Source: CAYOHP01 sp964403795 [NCBI: uncultured bacterium] (GTDB lineage Bacteria; Muiribacteriota; UBA6191; CAZXTJ01). From it: a DNA stretch of 9,492 nt. The notes beneath the pieces are model-generated. The model ran no database searches. It saw only the letters and a program-made list of their open reading frames with translations, and was not told the DNA's origin. The stretch spans positions 1 to 9,492 of the forward strand of contig CAYOHP010000199.1 in assembly GCA_964403795.1 (NCBI GenBank), in the 5' to 3' direction. How positions within the stretch are numbered: the first letter of the stretch is position 1; every line of letters begins with the position of its first letter. Shown piece after piece: positions 1 to 6,326 of the stretch. A program made the position numbers and the translations under genes.

Positions 1-97
1 GAGGCGGAGCCCGTCGCAAGCGAGCCCCTTGCGGGCGAGCTGCCGGCTCACACGGTGGTCGAGCCTGATCCCCTAAGCCTCCGGCCCGCCGGGGTCG

Positions 98-616
98 ATG
101 ATCGGGATGGAGGCCCGCGTGTTCTCCGGAGGGATCGGTTTGTCGGCCGCAACGATCGTCGTCTGGATGGTCGCGATCGGCCTGGTCGTCTGGCAGGCGG
201 TCCTCACCTGGATGGTGACCCGGGATCGCGGCGAAGCCGGCGACGAGGCGCACCGCCTGGGACGGCTGGCGGCCGCGGTCGACGAACTCGGGGAACGCTT
301 CGAGGCGGTGGCGCGGCACTCGCTCGCCGAGCTCGACCGCCGTGCCCAGGCTTCGGTCCCGGAACCCGAGCCGGTTCCCTGCCACGCCTGTGAAGGCTCC
401 GGTTGGGTCCGGCCCGAGCCGGTGCCGGCCACGGGCGCGGCGACCGCCGGCTTCGAGCCCGGTCCGGCCGAGAGGGCCGCGGCGATCGTGCCGACCGACC
501 CGCCCCGCTTCTCGGTGGTAGGGGGAGGAGTCCGGCCCTGGGGTCGACCCGACCCGTATGCCGAGACCCGGCGCGCCCCGGTCCGGCCCGGCTACCGGGC
601 CCCGCGCGTCTCCTGA
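98..616 (+). CDS. Small single-pass membrane protein with a CxxCxGxG motif, function unknown
   Basis: This encodes 172 residues that I do not recognise as a named family. Residues about 14-39 form one hydrophobic segment rich in Val, Trp and Leu, so the protein is probably anchored in the inner membrane by its N-terminus. Residues 45-85 are charged and helical-looking. Residues 95-104 read CHACEGSGWV, a single CxxCxGxG element like one repeat of the DnaJ zinc finger, which could bind metal if it pairs with another copy. The remainder is Pro/Arg/Gly-rich and probably disordered. The stop lies 3 nt before the AI-2E permease start, so the two are likely co-transcribed and perhaps translationally coupled. 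The reading frame has the strong third-position G/C bias of its neighbours. The start is uncertain: ATG at 98 and ATG at 107 both lack a clear Shine-Dalgarno sequence. Confidence 0.7.
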   Translation: MIGMEARVFSGGIGLSAATIVVWMVAIGLVVWQAVLTWMVTRDRGEAGDEAHRLGRLAAAVDELGERFEAVARHSLAELDRRAQASVPEPEPVPCHACEGSGWVRPEPVPATGAATAGFEPGPAERAAAIVPTDPPRFSVVGGGVRPWGRPDPYAETRRAPVRPGYRAPRVS

Positions 617-619
617 GCG

Positions 620-1903
620 ATGGACCTCGAGCGTCTCCTCGAGAGCCTCCGCCGACGCAAGGACCCGCTCCTGGCCCTCGCCATCCTGGTCGGTTCGGCA
701 CTCCTGTTCCGGGTGCTCGTCGGGGTGCTGGTCCCGTTCCTGATCGCCCTGGTGATCGCCTACGTGCTCGAGCCTCTCCTGGTCTGGCTGGGTCGGGTGC
801 GGCTGGGTCGGGTCCGGCTCTCCCGCATGACCTGCGTGCTCATCACCTACATCCTGGGAGCGGGCCTGATGATGATGGTCGGCCTCCCCCTGGTGGTGAA
901 CGTCGCCACCGGGATGGTGCGGATCGCCCAAGGGGTCGAGACCGCCGACCTCCAGGTCCAGGCGACCCGGATGGTGCGTGGGATCCAGGACCGCCTCCAC
1001 TCGTTGCCGCTACCCGAGGACCTCTCCGAGCGGGTGCGGAGCCTGGTCTCCGATCCCGTCGAGGTGTCGCGCCTGGTCGCCACCGTGTTCCAGAAGCTCC
1101 GGGACGCGCTCTCCACCGTGCTCCGGGGTGGGGCCGGCATGCTCACCACCGCGGTCTCGGCCTCCATGCAGCTGATGCTGGTGCCGGTCCTGCTCTTCTA
1201 CTTCATGCTCGAGTTCCCGGGGCTCTCGGAGGGCTTCCTGCTCCTGGTTCCCCCCGCCTACCACGGATGGATGCGGGGCTTCCTGGCCCGGGTCGACCGC
1301 ACCCTGGGCGGGTTCGTGCGCGGCCAGCTCCTGATCGCCTTCCTCTTCGGGGCGGTGATGACGCTCGGGCTCATGGCCATCGGGATCCCGTTCGCGGTGG
1401 TCCTCGGTCCCATGTCGGGCATCGCCAATCTGGTCCCCTACCTCGGAGTGGTGGTCGGGCTGGTCCCGGCCTTCTTCCTGGCCCTCTGGCAGGGCGGCCT
1501 GGGGATCGAGGGCCTGATGTCCTGCGGGGCCATCGCCCTCCTGTTCGTGGTGCTACAACTCCTCGACGGCTACCTCTTCCAGCCCCGGATCCTGGGGCCT
1601 TCGGTGGAACTCCACCCCCTGTGGATCATGCTGTCCCTGGCGATCGGCGAGCACTGGATGGGCCTGCCGGGTATGATGCTGGCAGTGCCGGTCGCGGCCG
1701 TCCTCCGGGTGATCCTCTCCGACCTGCACTCGGCGGTCTTCGGTTCCGACGATCCGGTCCCGGATCCCGCGCCGACCCCGGCACCGACCCCGGCACCCAT
1801 GCCGGCTCCGGCCCCCGAGGCGGGCCGTCCCGGGGCCGGTCGGGGGGGCGGGACCGGGGGACGACCGCCCGGCGACCAGGGCAAGCGGCGGCGGAAGCGC
1901 TGA
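620..1903 (+). CDS. AI-2E family transporter (PerM/TqsA-like permease)
   Basis: This is a 427-residue polytopic inner-membrane protein of the AI-2E transporter family, whose members export small solutes or signals, or act in ion antiport. The substrate cannot be read from sequence. Hydrophobic segments lie at about residues 16-50 (two helices), 70-95, 175-197 and 205-212, and at 235-290, 297-317 and 333-366. The long soluble stretch at 100-170 between early and late helices is typical of the family. The conserved late motifs are clear: GQLLIAFLFGAVMTLG near 235, a G..NLVPYLG element near 267-276, and PRILGPSVELHPLWI near 322-336. Residues 376-427 form an atypical tail, first a DPAPTPAPTPAPMPAPAP-type stretch and then Gly-rich sequence ending in KRRRKR. 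It starts 3 nt after the preceding stop with no strong ribosome-binding site, which suggests coupled translation. Confidence 0.9.
   Translation: MDLERLLESLRRRKDPLLALAILVGSALLFRVLVGVLVPFLIALVIAYVLEPLLVWLGRVRLGRVRLSRMTCVLITYILGAGLMMMVGLPLVVNVATGMVRIAQGVETADLQVQATRMVRGIQDRLHSLPLPEDLSERVRSLVSDPVEVSRLVATVFQKLRDALSTVLRGGAGMLTTAVSASMQLMLVPVLLFYFMLEFPGLSEGFLLLVPPAYHGWMRGFLARVDRTLGGFVRGQLLIAFLFGAVMTLGLMAIGIPFAVVLGPMSGIANLVPYLGVVVGLVPAFFLALWQGGLGIEGLMSCGAIALLFVVLQLLDGYLFQPRILGPSVELHPLWIMLSLAIGEHWMGLPGMMLAVPVAAVLRVILSDLHSAVFGSDDPVPDPAPTPAPTPAPMPAPAPEAGRPGAGRGGGTGGRPPGDQGKRRRKR
788..817 (+). repeat. 15-bp tandem duplication inside the permease gene
   Basis: Two adjacent 15-bp units at 788-802 and 803-817 differ at one base (799 G, 814 C). 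They encode LGRVR twice, at residues 57-66 of the permease. The duplication is in frame and adds Arg-rich residues to a loop between the second and third membrane helices. Confidence 0.7.
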
Positions 1904-1934
1904 GGCGCCCGCCAGCCACGACGAAAGGGCAGGG

Positions 1935-2303
1935 ATGGAGAGCCAAGAGGCAGGAGCCCCCGCGGGCATCGGGCTGGACCGTCCGGAAGGCTTGAAGGAT
2001 CGGATCCTCGAGCTCGCCGACGACATGAAGGCGCAGGACATCTCCGCCCTCTTCGTCGGCGACCGGACCTCGCTCGCCGATTGGCTGGTGTTCTGCTCCG
2101 GCACCAGCGACGTCCACTGCCGGGCGATCGCCGACAACATCCACCTCGAGTTGAAGGGCCTCGGCCACATGCCGGTGCACCCCCCGGATCGGGGCAGCCC
2201 CGCCTGGACCCTGCTCGACTACGGCTCGGTGATCGTGCACGTGCTCTCCCGGGAGGCCCGCGACCGCTACCGTCTGGAGTCCTTCTGGAAGGGCGGCGGG
2301 TGA
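1935..2303 (+). CDS. rsfS: Ribosome silencing factor RsfS (RsfA/YbeB/Iojap family)
   Basis: This encodes 122 residues, a normal length for the family. RsfS binds ribosomal protein uL14 on the 50S subunit and blocks joining of the 30S subunit, lowering translation in stationary phase or starvation. Visible family signatures are DWLVFCSGTSDVH at residues 49-61 (usual consensus SGTSDRH), the following RAIADNI, the G-x-x-P-V-H-P turn near 77-83, and W-T-L-L-D-Y-G-S-V-I-V-H-V at 91-103. Residue 62 is Cys in place of the usual hydrophobic residue. The gene begins 31 nt after the permease stop, preceded by a modest purine run (gaaagggcaggg). Its stop overlaps the start of the next gene in GTGA. In many bacteria rsfS sits beside nadD or rlmH; here it is beside a CheB-like gene and rsmE. 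Confidence 0.95.
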   Translation: MESQEAGAPAGIGLDRPEGLKDRILELADDMKAQDISALFVGDRTSLADWLVFCSGTSDVHCRAIADNIHLELKGLGHMPVHPPDRGSPAWTLLDYGSVIVHVLSREARDRYRLESFWKGGG

Positions 2304-3343
2304 CCGGGACCAAGGTCCGGGTCCTGGTCGTCGACGACTCCCCGGTCACCCGGCGCTTCCTCTCCAAGGCCCTGGAGGCGGATCCGGAGCTCACCGTGGT
2401 GGGCACCGCCCCGGACGGGATCCTGGCGCTGGACTTCCTCCGCCAGAACCGGAGCGGGGTCGACGTGGTGACCCTCGACGTCCACATGCCCAACCTCGAC
2501 GGTCTCGCCACCCTGGGCGAGATCGTCCGCATGTACCGCCTGCCGTGCGTGATGGTGAGTTCGGCCACCCGGGCCGAGGCCCGGGTGACGCTCGAAGCCC
2601 TGGCCGCGGGCGCCGTCGACTTCTTCGCCAAGCCCGCCGGGGAGGACCCGGTGGCCCTGGCCGAACACGGCGACGTGCTGCGCCAGAAGGTGAAGGCCGC
2701 CGCCGGAGCCGACCTCGCCCGCCTGCTGGCCGACCGGCCCGAGCTGCTCGCCGCCAGCTTCCCGATGAGTCCCCGTCGCGACCTCGTGATCCTGGGCGCC
2801 TCGACCGGGGGACCGAAGGCGTTGCGCACCATCCTGGCGTGCTTCCCCGGGGACTTCCCGGCCCGTTTCGTGGTGGCCCAGCACATGCCGAGGGGAGGGT
2901 TCACCGCCGAGCTGGCCCGCCAGCTGGGCTCGGTCTGCCGGCTCCCGGTGGAGGAGGCCGCCGACGGCTCGGTGCTGGCGCCCGGCACGGTCCTGGTGGC
3001 GCCCGGCGGCTACCTGTCGGAGCTCGAGCGCAAGGCCGGCAAGCTGGTGGTGCGGGTCCGGGAGGAACGCCGCTCGACCCTTCCCAGCGTGGACGCCCTG
3101 TTCGAATCGGCGGCCCGCCTCGAAGGCGAACGCACCATCGGCGTGATCCTGACCGGGATGGGCTCGGACGGTACCGAGGGCATGAAGAAGCTGGCCGCGG
3201 CCCGGGCGGCGACCCTGGCCGAGAGCCGGCGCTCGAGCGTGGTCTTCGGGATGCCGGGGAGCGCGGTGCGGGCGGGCGTGGTCGAGCGCGAGGTCTCCAA
3301 GGAGCAGATGGCCGAGGAGATCCTCCACCGCATGCTCTTCTGA
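2300..3343 (+). CDS. cheB: CheB-type response regulator / protein-glutamate methylesterase
   Basis: This encodes 347 residues, the usual CheB length, with a receiver domain (about 5-125), a linker and a C-terminal methylesterase domain (about 160-347). CheB hydrolyses methyl-glutamate (and deamidates glutamine) on chemoreceptors once its receiver is phosphorylated by CheA. In the receiver, acidic D12/D13, phospho-acceptor D60 and K111 are all present. In the esterase, the catalytic triad reads S168 (GASTGGP), H195 (AQHMP) and D290 (GMGSDGTEGM). Some flanking signatures differ: PRGGFT replaces the common PPGFT, GGYLSEL replaces the usual GG-x-HM, and LAESRRSSVVFGMP lacks the common QDE. The GTG start at 2300 gives a 4-nt GTGA overlap with rsfS and places the receiver at the usual distance from the N-terminus; an upstream in-frame ATG would run through rsfS. 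No cheA, cheR, cheW or receptor gene is in view, so its partners are unknown. Confidence 0.93.
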   Translation: MTGTKVRVLVVDDSPVTRRFLSKALEADPELTVVGTAPDGILALDFLRQNRSGVDVVTLDVHMPNLDGLATLGEIVRMYRLPCVMVSSATRAEARVTLEALAAGAVDFFAKPAGEDPVALAEHGDVLRQKVKAAAGADLARLLADRPELLAASFPMSPRRDLVILGASTGGPKALRTILACFPGDFPARFVVAQHMPRGGFTAELARQLGSVCRLPVEEAADGSVLAPGTVLVAPGGYLSELERKAGKLVVRVREERRSTLPSVDALFESAARLEGERTIGVILTGMGSDGTEGMKKLAAARAATLAESRRSSVVFGMPGSAVRAGVVEREVSKEQMAEEILHRMLF

Positions 3344-3347
3344 GCCC

Positions 3348-3354
3348 GAGGAGG
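3348..3354 (+). promoter_or_regulatory. Strong Shine-Dalgarno sequence for rsmE
   Basis: GAGGAGG lies in the 15-nt gap after the cheB stop, 4 nt before the ATG at 3359. It is the best ribosome-binding site in the plus-strand block and fixes the rsmE start. Confidence 0.75.
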
Positions 3355-3358
3355 TCCG

Positions 3359-4072
3359 ATGCTGCACCTGGTCGTCGAGGGGCTGGCCCCCCAGGCGGGG
3401 TCCGGATCCGCGATCCGGCTCGGACGGGAGGACGCCCATCGCCTCGTCAAGGTGCTGCGCCTCCGGCCGGGAGAGCCCGTCACCCTGCTGGATCCCGAGG
3501 GAGGGGTCCGGGTCCGAGGACGGCTCGGCGAGGGCGGGTGCCTGGAGGTCGAGGCGGTGGCTGGTACCGGCCCCGACCCCCACCCCGACCTCACGGTCTG
3601 GATCGGCCTGGCCCGCGGCGACGCCTTCGAGGGGGCCCTGGTCCGGCTGGTGGAGCTGGGCGTGAGGCGGCTGGTGCCGCTGGTCACCGAGCGGGTCCAG
3701 GGCCGGCCGTCGCCGAAGCTCGGCGAGCGCTGCCGTCGGCTGGCGGTCTCGGCCCTGGAGCAGAGCGGGCGCTCCCACATGCCGGGACTGGGCGAGGCCG
3801 AGGACCTGGCCTCGGCCCTCTCCGCCTGCCGGGCCCAAGGACGGGCGGCGGTGGTCCTCGATCCCACCGGGGCCCCCGGCCTCGATCCGGGCCAGGGACC
3901 GCTCGGACTCCTGATCGGACCCGAGGGGGGCTTCACGCCGGGGGAGCTGGAAGCGGCCCGGGAGGCCGGGGCCAGGGTGGTCTCGCTCGGTGGGCACGTG
4001 CTCCGGGTCGAGACCGCGGCGGTGGCCGCCGCCTCCCTGGTGCTCGCCGGGCGGGGGTGGCTCAGGCTCTGA
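3359..4072 (+). CDS. rsmE: 16S rRNA (uracil1498-N3)-methyltransferase RsmE
   Basis: This encodes 237 residues, the normal RsmE length. RsmE is a SPOUT-fold enzyme that uses S-adenosylmethionine to methylate N3 of U1498 in helix 44 of 16S rRNA, acting on the assembled 30S subunit as a dimer. The N-terminal PUA-like half shows the family pattern in which a His is followed by a VLRL element (residues 27-35). The SPOUT half has P-L-V-T-E-R at 107-112, a conserved Arg/Ser-rich helix ending ALEQSGR (132-138), the cofactor-binding loop LIGPEGGFTPGE at 185-196, and the C-terminal knot motif LRVETAA at 215-221. All key segments are intact. It is the last gene of the plus-strand block, 15 nt after cheB, with a strong ribosome-binding site of its own. 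In many genomes rsmE follows prmA or dnaJ; neither is here. Confidence 0.96.
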   Translation: MLHLVVEGLAPQAGSGSAIRLGREDAHRLVKVLRLRPGEPVTLLDPEGGVRVRGRLGEGGCLEVEAVAGTGPDPHPDLTVWIGLARGDAFEGALVRLVELGVRRLVPLVTERVQGRPSPKLGERCRRLAVSALEQSGRSHMPGLGEAEDLASALSACRAQGRAAVVLDPTGAPGLDPGQGPLGLLIGPEGGFTPGELEAAREAGARVVSLGGHVLRVETAAVAAASLVLAGRGWLRL

Positions 4073-4078
4073 TCGGTC

Positions 4079-4102
4079 GGCGGCCGGTTCCCGCCGGCTG
4101 CC
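4079..4102. terminator. Candidate bidirectional hairpin terminator between convergent genes
   Basis: Bases 4079-4087 pair with 4094-4102 across a 6-nt loop: nine pairs, eight of them G-C and one G-T. The hairpin sits between the rsmE stop (4070-4072) and the end of the minus-strand gene, whose stop codon is 4102-4104. No run of T follows on either strand, so it may pause or insulate rather than terminate fully by the intrinsic route. High GC makes chance stems common. Confidence 0.45.
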
Positions 4103-4575
4103 TACCCCGGGTCCGGCAGGTTCAGGATCTCCTCCAGCGACCAGCCGTCCCGGTCCCGGACCATGACCAGGACCAGGCGCCGGGCCAGCGGGGGCTCCGG
4201 GGAGCCGGGGCGCTGGAAGCTGGTGCGGAAGACCAGCATCGAGGACTGCTCCCCGATCCGGGAGAGCTCCGGCACGTAGCGGCAGGGCGCCAGCTCGTAG
4301 CCCGATTCCTGGCTCCGGTTGGAGGCCAGGAAGGCCTCGTAGCTCCGCCGCTCCTGGTAGGCTCCCGAGACCAGGCTGTAGAGGCGCGGGTAGTCCCGCT
4401 CCCTGAGCGCCTGGACCAGATCGCGGCCGACCTCCAGGAGGTCGTCGCGCCGTCCTCCGTCCTCGGGCGGGACGAAGCGCCCGCAGCCGGTCGAGGCCGC
4501 CAGCGGGAGGAGGACCGCCAACGCCCGCGCCGCCAGGACAGGATTCCTCGCCAGGGCCTCCACCTTCCCAGGCAA
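4102..4575 (-). CDS. Small putative lipoprotein, function unknown
   Basis: This encodes 157 residues that I cannot name. An N-terminal signal is visible: basic residues up to R17, a hydrophobic run ALAVLLPLAA, then STGC with Cys at residue 31. This resembles a lipobox, but Ser at -3 is unusual where Leu or Val is normal, so lipidation is likely rather than certain. The mature part has a charged helix (DLVQALRERDYPRLYSLVS) and later beta-like stretches (SMLVFRTSF, RRLVLVMVRDRDGWSLEEIL). This order resembles small NTF2-like/DUF4878-type envelope proteins, but that is only a shape match. The start is TTG at 4575, immediately after the TGA of the upstream FecR-like gene, so translation is probably coupled. 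A GTG at 4563 is the alternative and would still keep the signal. It is the last gene of the minus-strand block. Confidence 0.7.
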   Translation of the reverse strand: MPGKVEALARNPVLAARALAVLLPLAASTGCGRFVPPEDGGRRDDLLEVGRDLVQALRERDYPRLYSLVSGAYQERRSYEAFLASNRSQESGYELAPCRYVPELSRIGEQSSMLVFRTSFQRPGSPEPPLARRLVLVMVRDRDGWSLEEILNLPDPG

Positions 4576-6261
4576 TCAGTGTAGTTCGATCAGCTCCTCG
4601 AGCTGGTCCTTGCGCCGATCGGCCTCCCGGAGCAGGGCGTCGCGCTCGGCGAAGAGCTGCGCCACCTGGGCCTCGAAGCCGGGCGTCCCGACCAGGCTCC
4701 GGGCCTGCTGGTCGGCAGCGGTGGCCCGGGTGAGGAGGTCACCGACCCGCTGGCGGGTCGGGCCCAGGAGCGAGCGGGTCTGGTAGGGCAGGGGCTCGAA
4801 CCCGAAGAGGGTCTCGCGATGTTCCCGCAGGAAGCGCTCGGCCTCGGGACGGGCCATGTCGTGGCGCTCCCGGTCCGAGTTCCAGGTCCCGACCTCGCGC
4901 CGGCGGAGGTTCTGCTGGTTGCGGGCCACGATCCAGGCTTCCTGCTCGTCGAGGACCCGCTTGGAGGCGCCCTCGGTGTAGCCCCGGGGCCGGGCCGGCT
5001 GGCCCGGGGGCAGGGGATGGGCCGGGTCGTCGGCAAAGGCGCGTCGGAAGTCGAGGTAGTACCGGCGGGCCGTCGGGGAGCGGCTGGAGAGCACCTTCAG
5101 GCGCAGCCACCGGGTCCGGTCCTTGGCATCCATGGGGCGGGGACCGGCCTTGGCGGCGTCCTCCGCTTCCCTCCGGGTCTCGGCGGGGGCCTCGGAGGGT
5201 TCGGGGGCCTGGTCCTCCCGGAACTCCCGGACCGCGGCGTCGCCCTCCTGGTCCTCGGGCACCACCGGAGGAGGTGGCTCCCGGTCCTGGTCCCAGTTCT
5301 CGGTGAAGAACGAGAGGGTGGTCTCGGTGTCGAAGCGGAGCGGCACCTCGGGCGGGGCCGAGGGAGCCCCGAAGCGGGTGTGCTTGCCGGCCGGCAGGTA
5401 GAGGGCATGGGGCAGTTCGGGTTCCGGAGGACGGTTCTCGATCCGCCACAGTCCTTGGAAGGCATGGAACACCGTGCCCTCGTCCTCGACGGCCTCCGCA
5501 GCCAAGAGACCCCCGACGCTGCGCGCCACCGCCTCGGGCGAGGTGAGGACGGCCTGGGAGCCCGCCCGCTCGGCCTGCATCGCCAGCCGACCCGAGTGCA
5601 GGTGGGCGGTGCGCCGGAGCACCGTGAACAGGGCCCCGGGTCCGGCCCGGAGCTGGTAGTCGCCGCGGGCGGCCACCTCGGCCCGGCAGGACGCTCCCAC
5701 CTTCACCTCGGTGCCGGGCATGAGCGAAGTGAGCCCCCGGACCTCCAGCCAGTGTCCGCCTTCCGGCCGGATCCACGAGGGGCCGCCGACCGGGCGCAGT
5801 TGGGCGAAGTACTCCCGGTCCGGGGTCGAGGCGGCCCGGGCCTCGGTGCGGCTGGGCCCGCCGGAGGGATCGCCGGCCCTGGCTCCGGGCTCGGGGCCCT
5901 GGCCCCCGACGCGGTGGGTGCCCGGCGCCCCCAGTGCCCGGGGTGTCGCACCGGGCGAGGCCAAGGTGGCCTCGGCGCCGGGCGCCACTTCGATCTCGTC
6001 GCCGGGGTAGAGGAACAGGCTGCCGGCAGCCTCCCGCCAGGCGCCCTGGCCGCCCGGCCGCCAGCGCACGCTCCCCGAGACCACCCGGAGCTGGTGGGAG
6101 GTGGCGGACGCGGAAGCGGCCGGGATCGCGGGCCGAGGGGCCGGGGAAGCCCCGGGCGGGGTCCCCGTGGGCGTCGCACAGACAGCCCGGTCCGGCGTCG
6201 CCAGCAGGCAGAACCCCAGGAACGCGGATCCGAGGACGGCGGTCTGGCCTGGCGGTCGCAT
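4576..6261 (-). CDS. Secreted protein with two FecR-like segments and a helical C-terminus
   Basis: This encodes 561 residues. Residues 1-29 look like a Sec signal peptide (hydrophobic GSAFLGFCLLA, likely cut after AVCA), so the protein is periplasmic or surface-exposed. After a Pro/Ala-rich spacer (30-54), residues 56-103 show a FecR-like pattern: LRVVSGSVRWR, then LFLYPGDEIEVAPGAEATL. A second related stretch at about 160-265 has LTSLMPGTEVKVGASCRAEV followed by LHSGRLAMQA. FecR domains are beta-rich and occur in sigma-regulator proteins and in many secreted proteins. With no transmembrane segment beyond the signal and no sigma factor nearby, a sensor role is not supported. The middle (326-375) is acidic and Pro-rich. 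The C-terminus (about 380-561) is charged and helical, with a possible coiled coil at 525-560. GGAGGG lies only 2 nt before the ATG. Likely co-transcribed with the ATPase upstream and the lipoprotein downstream. Confidence 0.75.
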   Translation of the reverse strand: MRPPGQTAVLGSAFLGFCLLATPDRAVCATPTGTPPGASPAPRPAIPAASASATSHQLRVVSGSVRWRPGGQGAWREAAGSLFLYPGDEIEVAPGAEATLASPGATPRALGAPGTHRVGGQGPEPGARAGDPSGGPSRTEARAASTPDREYFAQLRPVGGPSWIRPEGGHWLEVRGLTSLMPGTEVKVGASCRAEVAARGDYQLRAGPGALFTVLRRTAHLHSGRLAMQAERAGSQAVLTSPEAVARSVGGLLAAEAVEDEGTVFHAFQGLWRIENRPPEPELPHALYLPAGKHTRFGAPSAPPEVPLRFDTETTLSFFTENWDQDREPPPPVVPEDQEGDAAVREFREDQAPEPSEAPAETRREAEDAAKAGPRPMDAKDRTRWLRLKVLSSRSPTARRYYLDFRRAFADDPAHPLPPGQPARPRGYTEGASKRVLDEQEAWIVARNQQNLRRREVGTWNSDRERHDMARPEAERFLREHRETLFGFEPLPYQTRSLLGPTRQRVGDLLTRATAADQQARSLVGTPGFEAQVAQLFAERDALLREADRRKDQLEELIELH

Positions 6262-6326
6262 GGCCCTCCGCTCGGGTCATCGACCGGGTGGGGCCGAGGC
6301 CCGAGGCCGAGACCGGCGCCTCCGGC

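Noticed and set aside
1-97. Possible end of an upstream gene, and a small hairpin (CGCAAG...CTTGCG near 17-35)
   Set aside because: Two plus-strand frames end at 66-68 and 74-76 and the third stays open to 393, but none shows a recognisable motif. The stem is only 6 bp with no T run, so neither a gene end nor a terminator is supported.
403-1995. A 530-codon plus-strand frame overlapping the first membrane protein and the permease
   Set aside because: The product is Pro/Arg/Gly-rich with no domain, and it overlaps the clear AI-2E permease in another frame.
1570-3997. Long minus-strand frames opposite rsfS, cheB and rsmE
   Set aside because: They are antisense shadows of three well-recognised genes, and their products are Arg/Pro/Gly-rich without motifs.
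6262-6326. Possible promoter or attenuator between the ATPase and the FecR-like gene
   Set aside because: The 65-nt gap has G/C-rich partial repeats (gccgaggc, ccgaggc) but no recognisable -35/-10 pair and no stable stem with a T run.
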